DNA from: Balneolaceae bacterium
GTDB lineage: Bacteria; Bacteroidota; Rhodothermia; Balneolales; Balneolaceae
Reading direction: 5' to 3'
DNA length: 64,000 bases
Assembly (NCBI GenBank): GCA_034521495.1
Contig: JAXHMK010000008.1
Coordinates: forward strand, 1 to 64,000
Shown: positions 1 to 7,908 of the stretch, one piece after another
Position numbering within the stretch: position 1 is the first letter of the stretch
Layout of the letters: each line of letters opens with the position of its first letter
Notes under the pieces: generated by a model
Told to the model about the DNA's origin: nothing
What the model saw: the letters and a program-made list of their open reading frames with translations, nothing else
Databases searched by the model: none
Translations under genes and position numbers: made by a program

Positions 1-1
1 T

Positions 2-235
2 ATGATCAACGATTTAAAAGAGATTGAAAATTCAGCCCTGAATCTGAACAAAAAGGATAAAGCACGTCTGGCTGACAAATTACTGCAAAGCATTCATGGC
101 AAAATTGATCCTGAAGTTGAGCAAGCGTGGATTGATGAAGTCCAAAAGAGAAAAGAGTCACTTAAATTGGGAAAAGCTTCCCTTCATTCTGCATCGAATG
201 TCTTAAATGAAGCAAGAAAACGTCTTCAAAAGTGA
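2..235 (+). CDS. Addiction-module antitoxin-like protein (ParD/RelB role)
   Basis: A 77-residue charged helical protein that resembles the 'putative addiction module component' family (TIGR02574 type), whose members neutralise a ParE/RelE toxin. The N-terminal half (KARLADKLLQSI) and the DPEVEQAWIDEVQKR segment are typical of that family. Its stop codon overlaps the GTG start of the toxin gene by 4 bases, the usual antitoxin-first layout. The ATG lies at the second base of the window, so a slightly longer protein cannot be excluded, although 77 residues is a normal length. The function is inferred from sequence style and the neighbour. Confidence 0.75.
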   Translation: MINDLKEIENSALNLNKKDKARLADKLLQSIHGKIDPEVEQAWIDEVQKRKESLKLGKASLHSASNVLNEARKRLQK

Positions 236-522
236 CTATTAGATTTCATTCGGAAGCCCGAAAAGAATTTTTTAAAACGGCTGAATATTACGAAGAACAG
301 GTAGTTGGCCTTGGTGATAATTTTGTTGATGAAGTAGAAAAAGTGTTGGATGTCATTGAACAACAACCAGCATCGGGGACTAAAATCACGAATTCTGAAA
401 GAAGATTCTTGGTTTCTCGCTTTCCTTATGGAATAATTTATTCTGTTGAAGTTAGTCAAATTGTAATTTTCGCAGTGATGGATTTAAGACGAAAACCAGG
501 TTACTGGAAATCCCGAACATAA
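232..522 (+). CDS. ParE/RelE-superfamily toxin
   Basis: A 96-residue protein with the pattern of ParE-type toxins: an N-terminal strand and helices (FHSEARKEFFKTAEYYEEQ), a central GDNFVDEVEKVLDVIEQQP helix, and the C-terminal RFPYGIIYSVE...AVMDLRRKPGYW strands that form the toxin fold. It probably inhibits gyrase or translation, as in the family, and is held inactive by the upstream gene, with which it overlaps by 4 bases. The start is GTG at 232, fixed by the overlap. Which target it attacks cannot be read from the sequence. Confidence 0.8.
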   Translation: MTIRFHSEARKEFFKTAEYYEEQVVGLGDNFVDEVEKVLDVIEQQPASGTKITNSERRFLVSRFPYGIIYSVEVSQIVIFAVMDLRRKPGYWKSRT

Positions 523-873
523 ACTGTGGGTATAACCAGTGGTTCAAGCACACGAATTTGCGGTTCGGGGCTTTGGAAAGTTGGTAGTCTCGCTGCTTAG
601 CTGCCAGGTCATTAAATAAACTTTACTCAATTTTAAATTTAAGTAAAAAAGGGAATGATCAATGTTTGCAGAGCAATCAGATTATTCCTTTTGAGATGTA
701 CAACAAATCCTGTCTTATCTTCATTAAAAGAATCTCATCCATAACCTCGAAAAGAGATTTTAGCGGCTTTTCTTAAACCCAATATTGGCACCTATAAAAT
801 TCCTGTAAAACAATCCTGCCAAAGGGCTTAAAATTTCGTTATTTTCCATGCTCAATTTTATTTGAATAAAACA
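523..873. other. Non-coding stretch after the toxin gene
   Basis: No convincing gene on either strand. The first 90 bases hold ordered GC-rich sequence (TATAACCAGTGGTTCAAGC, then GCGGTTCGGGGCTTTGG) that faintly recalls a cassette recombination site, but I could not pair convincing arms. The 9-mer TGCCAGGTC near 606 recurs at 3880-3888 in the dapA-dapD spacer. I saw no lysine riboswitch in front of lysC. Confidence 0.4.
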
Positions 874-2223
874 ATGCCAGATTTAGTAAAAGTTGCAAAG
901 TTTGGCGGCACCAGTATGGCAGATCTTACAGCCATGAAACGGTGTGCGTCAATCGTATCGTCAGATCCGGACAAAAAAATTATTGTGGTTAGCGCCACGT
1001 CGGGGACAACGAATCTTCTCACGGAGTTAACCATTGAAAAATCGGTTGATGCCCGGAGCAAGATTGTCTCCGATATCAGGAAAAAACATCTCTCCATTTG
1101 TGCAGATTTGGGAAATCCTGACTCGCTTGTAGAAGATGTGGAATCCCTGGCAGAGGACCTGGAGTCAATTACTTCGCGCAAACAAATTATGACTCCAATG
1201 CTGCGCGACGAGATTCTCTCCTTTGGTGAGCGTTTGTCGTCTAAAATCTTTACCGAGGTTTTGAAGAAGGAATCCGGAAGTAATGTAAAATGGTTTGATG
1301 CGAGAAAAGTGATCAAAACAGATAATCACTTTGGAAGTGCGGAACCGGATATCCCGGAAATTGCAAAAGCCTCATCAGCGACGTTGCAATCTGTTTTAGT
1401 GGATGCCCGCGTTGTAACACAAGGCTTTATAGGATCGGAGCCAAATGGACATACAACCACACTTGGCCGTGGTGGAAGTGATTATTCTGCCGCACTTTTT
1501 GCTGAGGCTATAGATTCAGACGTTCTTGAAATTTGGACCGATGTAACAGCTATCTATACAACCGATCCCCGGATTGTTTCTGATGCGAGGCCCATAACAG
1601 AGATTAGTTTTGATGAAGCGGCCGAGCTCTCCGTTTTTGGTGCAAAAGTATTGCATCCGGCCACGATGGTTCCGGCTATCCGAAAAAATATTCGGGTTTA
1701 TGTAGGATCCAGTATCCACCCCGAAAAACCGGGTACGTGGATTGTCCGGGATACGAAAGACAAACCGGTCATCAGGGCTATTAGCCTTCGCCGAAATCAG
1801 ACTCTTTTGAAAGTCCACAGCCTTGATATGCTTCACCGTTATGGTTTTCTTGCAAAACTGTTTCAGGTTCTGGCTGAGCACAAAATTAGTGTGGACCTGG
1901 TAACCACAAGTGAGGTTAGTGTAGCACTTACTCTCGATACAGATGTAAATAAACCGGATCACCCGGTGATGGACACGGAAGTTCTGGAGCAACTACAAGA
2001 GTTTAGCGAAGTAGAAATTGTGAAGGATCTATCATTGATTGCACTTGTAGGTAATAACCTGGATGCAACGGCTGGTCTCAGCGGTCCGGTTTTTGGATCT
2101 CTTCAGGAAACAAACATTCATTTGATATGCCACGGTGCCAGTTCTCATAATCTCTGCTTTTTGGTTGCAGAAGATGAGGCCGAAGACGTTGTACGCATAT
2201 TACATAAACGATTTATAAAATAA
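874..2223 (+). CDS. lysC: Aspartate kinase
   Basis: Phosphorylates L-aspartate with ATP, the first step toward lysine, threonine, methionine and diaminopimelate. The N-terminus has the kinase signature KFGGTS (about residues 8-13 from ATG 874), then TTLGRGGSDYSAAL for aspartate/ATP binding and EIWTDVTAIYTTDPR. The last 150 residues form two ACT-type regulatory domains (RYGFLAKLFQVLAEH, LVTTSEVSVALTLD), so lysine or threonine feedback is expected from the family. At about 449 residues it is a stand-alone kinase, not fused to homoserine dehydrogenase. A TTG 12 bases upstream (862) could also start it; I prefer ATG 874. The stop shares one base with the dapB start. Confidence 0.93.
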   Translation: MPDLVKVAKFGGTSMADLTAMKRCASIVSSDPDKKIIVVSATSGTTNLLTELTIEKSVDARSKIVSDIRKKHLSICADLGNPDSLVEDVESLAEDLESITSRKQIMTPMLRDEILSFGERLSSKIFTEVLKKESGSNVKWFDARKVIKTDNHFGSAEPDIPEIAKASSATLQSVLVDARVVTQGFIGSEPNGHTTTLGRGGSDYSAALFAEAIDSDVLEIWTDVTAIYTTDPRIVSDARPITEISFDEAAELSVFGAKVLHPATMVPAIRKNIRVYVGSSIHPEKPGTWIVRDTKDKPVIRAISLRRNQTLLKVHSLDMLHRYGFLAKLFQVLAEHKISVDLVTTSEVSVALTLDTDVNKPDHPVMDTEVLEQLQEFSEVEIVKDLSLIALVGNNLDATAGLSGPVFGSLQETNIHLICHGASSHNLCFLVAEDEAEDVVRILHKRFIK

Positions 2224-2918
2224 TGACCCAATCAAACCAAAATAGAAAATATGCCGTTATTGGCACCGGTAAAACAGGCGGTACTGTAGCTGAACAGCTT
2301 GGAACATCAGCTATTCCTTTTGATGAATTCAATAAACCCACACCTGAAAAATTAAAAGGAGCAGACTGTGCCATTATTTTTGTGCCTGGTGCAGCAGCGG
2401 ATGAGATTATTGAGATCTTGCTTGAAACCGATATTCCTGCAATTTGGGGAACCACAGGATACCAATGGCCTGAAGAACTTCCTGAACAGGTAAAGGACGC
2501 TGGAAATCGCTGGATTATTGGCTCAAATTTTAGTTTGGGAATGAACCTGGTTCGGAAATCACTCGATATTTTGGGAAAGGGATCAGAATTCCTGGATAAG
2601 CCGAAGTTTCATATTCACGAAATCCACCACGTTCACAAACAGGATGCTCCCAGTGGCACAGCATTATCATGGAGAGATTGGCTCGGAAAGGATGCGTCAA
2701 TCTCATCAGACCGCCAGGGGGATGTTAAGGGGGTTCATGAATTACACTTAAAAACGCAGGGTGAATCGATCTATTTAAAACATGAAGCTCACGACCGGTC
2801 TATTTTTGCAGAAGGTGCTATTTGGACGGCAAATTATATACTTGATCATCCGGAGATAGAACCGGGTGTGTATCCGTTTTCAGAACTTTTTGATCGTGCA
2901 TATAAAGAACTGTTATGA
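2223..2918 (+). CDS. dapB: 4-hydroxy-tetrahydrodipicolinate reductase
   Basis: NAD(P)H-dependent reduction of hydroxy-tetrahydrodipicolinate to tetrahydrodipicolinate in the DAP/lysine pathway. The Rossmann glycine motif is YAVIGTGKTGGTV at the N-terminus, and the family signature EIHHVHKQDAPSGTAL (His-His plus Lys, near residues 137-152) is intact. At 231 residues it is shorter than the E. coli enzyme (about 273), as is usual in this part of the tree. It starts inside the lysC stop and ends with a 4-base ATGA overlap into dapA, so the three are translationally coupled. Confidence 0.93.
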   Translation: MTQSNQNRKYAVIGTGKTGGTVAEQLGTSAIPFDEFNKPTPEKLKGADCAIIFVPGAAADEIIEILLETDIPAIWGTTGYQWPEELPEQVKDAGNRWIIGSNFSLGMNLVRKSLDILGKGSEFLDKPKFHIHEIHHVHKQDAPSGTALSWRDWLGKDASISSDRQGDVKGVHELHLKTQGESIYLKHEAHDRSIFAEGAIWTANYILDHPEIEPGVYPFSELFDRAYKELL

Positions 2919-3793
2919 CTGATATTCAACTTTGGACAGCACTTATCACTCCCATGAATCATGATGGGAGTATTCATTTTAAAAATCTGGAGGATATAAT
3001 TTCCCGACAGGAGGAAGCCGGAAACGGAATTCTTGTTCTTGGGAGTACGGGTGAAGGCCTGGCACTTTCGGATGATGAAAAGAAAGAGATTGTTGATTTT
3101 GTATCCAACCGTAACAATACAGTACCAATTATGGTGGGGGTTGGCGGATTTAATCTTAAAACCCAAACAGACTGGATTTCATACTGTAATGGGAAAGATA
3201 TTGAATCTTTTCTGCTGGTAAATCCACTTTATTCCAAACCGGGATTGAAAGGACAAATTCACTGGTTCAAGACTCTGATGGATACAGCAGATAAACCGTG
3301 TATGATTTATAATATTCCTTCGAGGACCGGAGTGAAATTGTACCCGGAAGTATTGCAAGAGCTTAAACACCATTCAAATCTGTGGGCGGTAAAAGAAGCC
3401 AGCGGAAGTATTGCCGAGTTCCAGGAGTTTAGAAAAGCTGTGCCTTCAATTCCTCTTTTTAGTGGCGATGACGGACTTATGCCATTTTTTGCAACAGCAG
3501 GCGGAAGCGGACTTGTGTCGGTTGCATCAAATATTTGGCCAAAAGAGACGAAACTCTATGTTGAGAAATGTTTGAAAGGTCAAACCGCTTCACTCTTCCC
3601 GATCTGGACGGATGCTGTGAAAGCCCTGTTCTCGGCGTCTAATCCTATTCCGTTGAAAGTATTGATGAAAGAAAAAGGATTTATAGAAACATCGGTTCTG
3701 CGTTCTCCGCTAACGGATGAAGAGCTGTCATCGACCAAGCATCTGCGTGCTTCTGATGAAGCGATTACTAACTGGTATCAACTGAATAAATGA
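2915..3793 (+). CDS. dapA: 4-hydroxy-tetrahydrodipicolinate synthase
   Basis: Condenses pyruvate with aspartate semialdehyde. It is a TIM-barrel class I aldolase of 292 residues, the normal length. Visible motifs are GSTGEGLALSDDEK (substrate loop), YNIPSRTGV with the catalytic tyrosine, and the Schiff-base lysine in AVKEASGS. The ATG overlaps the dapB stop by 4 bases. After the stop comes a spacer with paired repeats, then dapD. The sequence gives no clue about lysine feedback. Confidence 0.94.
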   Translation: MTDIQLWTALITPMNHDGSIHFKNLEDIISRQEEAGNGILVLGSTGEGLALSDDEKKEIVDFVSNRNNTVPIMVGVGGFNLKTQTDWISYCNGKDIESFLLVNPLYSKPGLKGQIHWFKTLMDTADKPCMIYNIPSRTGVKLYPEVLQELKHHSNLWAVKEASGSIAEFQEFRKAVPSIPLFSGDDGLMPFFATAGGSGLVSVASNIWPKETKLYVEKCLKGQTASLFPIWTDAVKALFSASNPIPLKVLMKEKGFIETSVLRSPLTDEELSSTKHLRASDEAITNWYQLNK

Positions 3794-3805
3794 AATAGAA
3801 ATCAA

Positions 3806-3886
3806 CCTGTCAGAGTCCGATAGGTCCTGACAGAGTTGATTGGCAGACTCTGGCAGGAACCGAAAATTCGCCGGCACTCTGCCAGG
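3806..3886. repeat. Nested inverted repeat between dapA and dapD
   Basis: Two direct copies of CCTG(T/A)CAGAGT at 3806-3816 and 3826-3836 are followed by two inverted copies ACTCTG(G/C)CAGG at 3847-3857 and 3876-3886. The four can fold as nested or alternative hairpins. No T-run follows, so it is not a clear terminator. It may be a small mobile palindrome or an attenuation-like structure; the role is unknown. Confidence 0.7.
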
Positions 3887-3931
3887 TCTTTCACAGTATT
3901 AACAAATAAATTTTAAACTAAGAAACACCGT

Positions 3932-4678
3932 ATGAGCTGGGAAAAAATATTAGATCAACTGGAAGAAGGAACCGTTCGCGCTGCCAATCCCGCAGCCGAT
4001 GGATGGGAAGCGAATGTAGAAGTGAAAGAGGCGATTCTTGAAGCATTTAAAGCCGGTAAAAATGTAAACTACGGGGGAATCTACGATGGATTTGTTGATA
4101 AAGAGAATCTGCCGCCCCGAATATTTAATGCCGAAGATGGCGTTCGCCTGGTTCCCGGCGGGTCATCCGTTCGCAGAGGAGCGTTTGTTGCGGAAGGTGT
4201 GATTATTATGCCGCCTGCGTATGTAAACATCGGTGCATATGTAGATTCCGGTTCTATGATTGACAGCCATGCGCTGGTAGGATCATGTGCACAGATCGGG
4301 AAAAATGTACATTTGTCAGCCGGAGTGCAGATCGGCGGTGTTTTAGAACCGGTTGGTTTGAGTCCTGTTGTGATTGAAGATGATTGCTTTATCGGGGCCG
4401 GATCGGTAATTGTAGAGGGAGTTCTTGTGAAGAAAGGGGCCGTTATTGCGCCGGGCGTAACCCTCTCAAAATCCGTTCCTGTGTACGACAGCGTGAACGA
4501 AACTGTTCTTGGAAAAGGAGCAGCTATTCCCGAAGGTGCAGTGGTTGTGCCGGGTAGCCGACCCATTAATACAGATTGGGGAATTGAAACCAAATTATCT
4601 GTTTCTTGCCCCATTATTATTAAGTACAGAGATGAGGGCAGCGATGCCTCCTTAGTGCTCGAAGATGCCCTTCGATAA
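3932..4678 (+). CDS. dapD: Tetrahydrodipicolinate N-succinyltransferase
   Basis: Acylates tetrahydrodipicolinate in the DAP pathway, so the organism probably uses the acylated (succinylase) branch; dapC, dapE and dapF are not in this window. The protein is a left-handed beta-helix acyltransferase: hexapeptide repeats run from about residue 85 to 200 (GAYVDSGSMIDSHALVGSC, IGKNVHLSAGVQIGG, VIEDDCFIGAGSVIVEGV). The N-terminal helical domain is short (248 residues in total, against about 274 in E. coli). It lies 138 bases after dapA with the repeat between them, so it may be co-transcribed. The succinyl rather than acetyl donor is inferred from the family. Confidence 0.88.
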   Translation: MSWEKILDQLEEGTVRAANPAADGWEANVEVKEAILEAFKAGKNVNYGGIYDGFVDKENLPPRIFNAEDGVRLVPGGSSVRRGAFVAEGVIIMPPAYVNIGAYVDSGSMIDSHALVGSCAQIGKNVHLSAGVQIGGVLEPVGLSPVVIEDDCFIGAGSVIVEGVLVKKGAVIAPGVTLSKSVPVYDSVNETVLGKGAAIPEGAVVVPGSRPINTDWGIETKLSVSCPIIIKYRDEGSDASLVLEDALR

Positions 4679-4752
4679 AAAAAATCTGTAAGGGATCGTA
4701 AAATTTTGGTTCTTACAAGTAGAACAATAACAAAAATAAAAAACTACTTATT

Positions 4753-5190
4753 ATGAGTTCATTAAATAAAGCAATGATAATTGGCAGGCTTGGAGCCGAT
4801 CCCGAAGTACGTTATACACAGTCGAATACGGCAGTTGCAACGTTAAGTGTTGCTACGACCGAACGTTACAAAGACCGAAACGGTGAGCAGCAGGAAAGTA
4901 CTGAATGGCACAGAATTGTAGCATGGGGACGTCTTGCAGAAATATGCCAGGAGTATCTTAAAAAAGGGTCGTTAGCCTATTTCGAAGGCCCGATTCAAAC
5001 ACGCCAGTGGGAAGACAAAGAAGGTCAGAAAAAATACACAACCGAGATTAAAGCACTGAACATGCAGATGCTCGACAGCCGTGGAGATAAAATGGGTGGA
5101 GGCGGAGCACCTGCAAAGCCAAAAAATAGTTCGCCAACCGCAGAAATCGATGATTCATTCGATGATATGGATGACGATCTCCCATTTTAA
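4753..5190 (+). CDS. ssb: Single-stranded DNA-binding protein
   Basis: Binds and protects ssDNA during replication and repair. The OB-fold runs over residues 1-110 ([57 protein letters not shown]). A short Gly/Pro linker leads to the acidic tail ending DDMDDDLPF, the standard tip that recruits repair and replication proteins. At 145 residues it is slightly short but complete. It stands alone between dapD and a strong terminator. Confidence 0.95.
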   Translation: MSSLNKAMIIGRLGADPEVRYTQSNTAVATLSVATTERYKDRNGEQQESTEWHRIVAWGRLAEICQEYLKKGSLAYFEGPIQTRQWEDKEGQKKYTTEIKALNMQMLDSRGDKMGGGGAPAKPKNSSPTAEIDDSFDDMDDDLPF

Positions 5191-5213
5191 AACAGAAGTT
5201 TTGTACATTTACA

Positions 5214-5246
5214 GGTGGCGATGGCTTTCATCGTCACCTTTTTTTA
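5214..5246 (+). terminator. Rho-independent terminator after ssb
   Basis: GGTGGCGATG and CATCGTCACC form a 10-bp stem (one G-U pair) around a 5-base loop, followed by seven T residues. It begins 23 bases after the ssb stop codon. Confidence 0.9.
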
Positions 5247-5464
5247 TTCATATTTAACAGACTTTAAATAAGTCTGATATATTTCAACACCATGGATTGT
5301 TTGGGGCAGATTGCTCCGCTGTGCTTAATATTTTGTCAGTTTGAGTGTGCTCGAGGCATTCCTTTTGAGACAGCGAATATGCAGGATGAATGAAGTCGCA
5401 AATAAATATGATATGTAGGTAACGATTTTTAACAAGCTTTATCTTTCAACCAACAAAATTATTA

Positions 5465-6859
5465 TTGGAATCTTTAGACGAACCTCCGAGTCATAATTTC
5501 AGGTTTTTTCTCGTGCTCTCCGCTGCATTTTTGATCGCCGCTGAACAGGTTGGAACGCTGCAGTTTGGTGAAATAGCTATGGAAGTGGGAGTCATGATTG
5601 TTGGCTTATTTTTAAGCGCATTGTATTCAGGCTCAGAAGTGGCTTTCTTTTCGTTGGTAAATCAGTTGGAAGATCTTCACGATTCTGGATTGCATTCAAA
5701 CACCGATAGCCGGATTCTGACTATGCTAAATAAGCCGCGCCGGTTGTTGGCCACCATCTTGATAGGTAATACATTTGCCAATATTGTAAGTTCTGTATTG
5801 GCGGCAGTTTTGGCAGGAAAAATTGCTGTTGCATATGATCTTTCAACATTTGTGATCTATACGATCCAGATTTTTGTGCTCACATTTATGATTTTGATTT
5901 TGAGCGAAATCACTCCTAAGGTCATTGCCATTAATAATCCGTTGAGGGTTTCCCGGAATATGAGTGGCTTTATTTATTTCAATTTTATCCTGTTTACTCC
6001 CATTTCTAAATTAATAGCAAACAGTACGTTAAGTCTCGAAAAAAATCTCCCCAAACCTGATAACAGAATGACCGCACAAGACCTGAAAACTATGGCGGAG
6101 ATGGGTGAGAAGGAGGGATCTCTCAAAGGGGATGAACGAGAGATTATTGAGAATGTAATTGAGTTTGGTAATACAACTGTTCGCGAAATTATGACCTCAC
6201 GAGTGAATATTGTGGCTGTAAATGTGGAATTGACTTTGCCGGAGGTGATTACCCTGATCCAGGAAAAGGGACTTTCCAGGATGCCACTTTATGAAAATGA
6301 TCTTGATACCATTCTCGGTGTGATCTACTCAAAAGATGTATTGCCATACATCAATACAAATTTGGAAAAAAGTGGAATCAACTGGAAGACAATTGCACGA
6401 AAAGCCCTCTTTATTCCCGCTACCAAAAAACTGGATGATCTGCTGCGGGATTTTCAGCATGAAAAAACGCACATCGCCATCGTTGTGGATGAATATGGCG
6501 GAACCGAAGGTATCGTTACGCTCGATGATATTCTTGAAGAGATTGTAGGAGATATCGGAGATGAATATGATGAGGAGGAAGAGAAGCTTTACACGAAGTT
6601 TAAAAACGGAATCTATATTTTTGATGCAAAGGTAGACCTGGATGACCTTGACGAAATTCTTGGAACTTCCATCTCTGCAGATGACGATGAATTTGAAACA
6701 CTCGGAGGGCTGGTATATCACCTTACAGAGCGAATTCCAAACGTAGGAGAACGCGTAACTTATAAAAATCTTGAGTTAACCGTCCATTCTGTAAAAAACA
6801 ATCGTGTACGAAAATTGAGAGTGAAGCCGCCGACATCCGTCAGAAATCAAAAGACTTAA
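5465..6859 (+). CDS. CNNM/CorC-type membrane protein with CBS domains (hemolysin family, GldE-like)
   Basis: Integral membrane protein of the DUF21-CBS-CorC/HlyC family. The hydrophobic DUF21 region lies in the first 200 residues (GLFLSALYSGSEVAFFSL, LVLTFMILILSEITPKVIAI), then two CBS motifs (VREIMTSRVNIVAVN..., AIVVDEYGGTEGIVTLDDILEEIVGDI) and a C-terminal FAD-like/CorC_HlyC domain (LGGLVYHLTERIPNVGERV). Relatives are linked to Mg/Co efflux; the Bacteroidota branch includes GldE of gliding and secretion. The start is uncertain: TTG at 5465 gives 464 residues with an extra hydrophobic leader, and ATG at 5579 is the first ATG. The ribosome site does not decide. The murB start lies 10 bases downstream. 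Confidence 0.82.
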   Translation: MESLDEPPSHNFRFFLVLSAAFLIAAEQVGTLQFGEIAMEVGVMIVGLFLSALYSGSEVAFFSLVNQLEDLHDSGLHSNTDSRILTMLNKPRRLLATILIGNTFANIVSSVLAAVLAGKIAVAYDLSTFVIYTIQIFVLTFMILILSEITPKVIAINNPLRVSRNMSGFIYFNFILFTPISKLIANSTLSLEKNLPKPDNRMTAQDLKTMAEMGEKEGSLKGDEREIIENVIEFGNTTVREIMTSRVNIVAVNVELTLPEVITLIQEKGLSRMPLYENDLDTILGVIYSKDVLPYINTNLEKSGINWKTIARKALFIPATKKLDDLLRDFQHEKTHIAIVVDEYGGTEGIVTLDDILEEIVGDIGDEYDEEEEKLYTKFKNGIYIFDAKVDLDDLDEILGTSISADDDEFETLGGLVYHLTERIPNVGERVTYKNLELTVHSVKNNRVRKLRVKPPTSVRNQKT

Positions 6860-6868
6860 TTCACCACT

Positions 6869-7906
6869 TTGAACAGAGATATTCCGGAAATTAAAACAAA
6901 CGTCGATCTATCACCTTATAATACCCTTTCCATTTCTGCAGTAGCAACAGAGTTTGTGGATATTACCTCGAAGAATCAACTTCAGGAACTATATAAGAGT
7001 GGTTTTTTTGAGGATAAACAACCGTTTGTTCTCGGCGGTGGCAGTAATATTCTATTTCTTGATGATCCCTCTCAACCAATAATGAAAATTTCGATCCGGG
7101 GAAAAGAGATTCTCGGGGAGGGTTCTGAATTTGTAAAGATAAATGTTGGAGCCGGTGAGAACTGGCATGAGTTTGTTACATGGGCGGTGGAAAATAATTA
7201 TGGAGGAACTGAAAACCTTGCGCTTATTCCCGGTACCGTTGGAGCTGCACCCATTCAGAATATTGGTGCTTACGGCGTGGAGTTGGAAAATGTGTTCGAT
7301 TCACTGGAACTGTTTGATATGCAAGAGGGTAGTTTCAAGACATTTTATAAGCACGATTGCAAATTCGGATATCGTGATAGTGTATTTAAACAAGATTTAA
7401 AGGGTAAAATCGTGGTTACCGGTGTAACACTGCGTCTATCAACAAAAAATCATACCATTGAAGATAGTTACAACTCACTTCAATCCTGTTTATCTGATAA
7501 GAAGATTTCCAATCCATCTATCCGGGATATTTATGATACGGTTATTGAAATACGGAGATCGAAGCTTCCCGATCCAAATTTAATTGGTAATGCGGGCAGT
7601 TTTTTTAAAAACCCGATTATGAATGCAAAAGACTTTAAGGTACTTCAGGAGAGGTACGAGGAGATACCGTTTTACAAGCTCAATCACAATCAGGTTAAAA
7701 TTCCGGCAGCATGGCTTATTGAAAAAACCGGGTGGAAAGGAAAGCGAATTGGTGATGTTGGAACCTATAAAAATCAGGCACTTGTCATTGTAAATCATGG
7801 GAGTGCAAGCGGTTCAGAAATCTTCAAATTTTCCAAAATGATATGTGAATCGGTACAAGAAAAGTTCGGTATTGAATTAGTACCTGAAGTAAATGTTGTA
7901 GAGTAA
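6869..7906 (+). CDS. murB: UDP-N-acetylmuramate dehydrogenase
   Basis: NADPH/FAD enzyme that reduces UDP-GlcNAc-enolpyruvate to UDP-MurNAc for peptidoglycan. The FAD-binding part shows FVLGGGSNILFL near residue 53 and ENLALIPGTVGAAPIQNIGA. The catalytic serine is in GNAGSFFKNP near residue 248, and PEVNVVE at the C-terminus carries the second catalytic glutamate position. The YRDSVFK motif and the length of 345 mark the type I (E. coli-like) form. It starts with TTG at 6869, as no ATG gives a full domain. It ends 2 bases before the next gene. Confidence 0.92.
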   Translation: MNRDIPEIKTNVDLSPYNTLSISAVATEFVDITSKNQLQELYKSGFFEDKQPFVLGGGSNILFLDDPSQPIMKISIRGKEILGEGSEFVKINVGAGENWHEFVTWAVENNYGGTENLALIPGTVGAAPIQNIGAYGVELENVFDSLELFDMQEGSFKTFYKHDCKFGYRDSVFKQDLKGKIVVTGVTLRLSTKNHTIEDSYNSLQSCLSDKKISNPSIRDIYDTVIEIRRSKLPDPNLIGNAGSFFKNPIMNAKDFKVLQERYEEIPFYKLNHNQVKIPAAWLIEKTGWKGKRIGDVGTYKNQALVIVNHGSASGSEIFKFSKMICESVQEKFGIELVPEVNVVE

Positions 7907-7908
7907 CT

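Noticed and set aside
523-620. attC-like sequence after the ParE toxin
   Set aside because: TATAACC...GTTGGTA looks similar in style but the arms do not pair well; not reported as a feature of that type.
600-873. Lysine riboswitch before lysC
   Set aside because: No set of helices or conserved core could be recognised.
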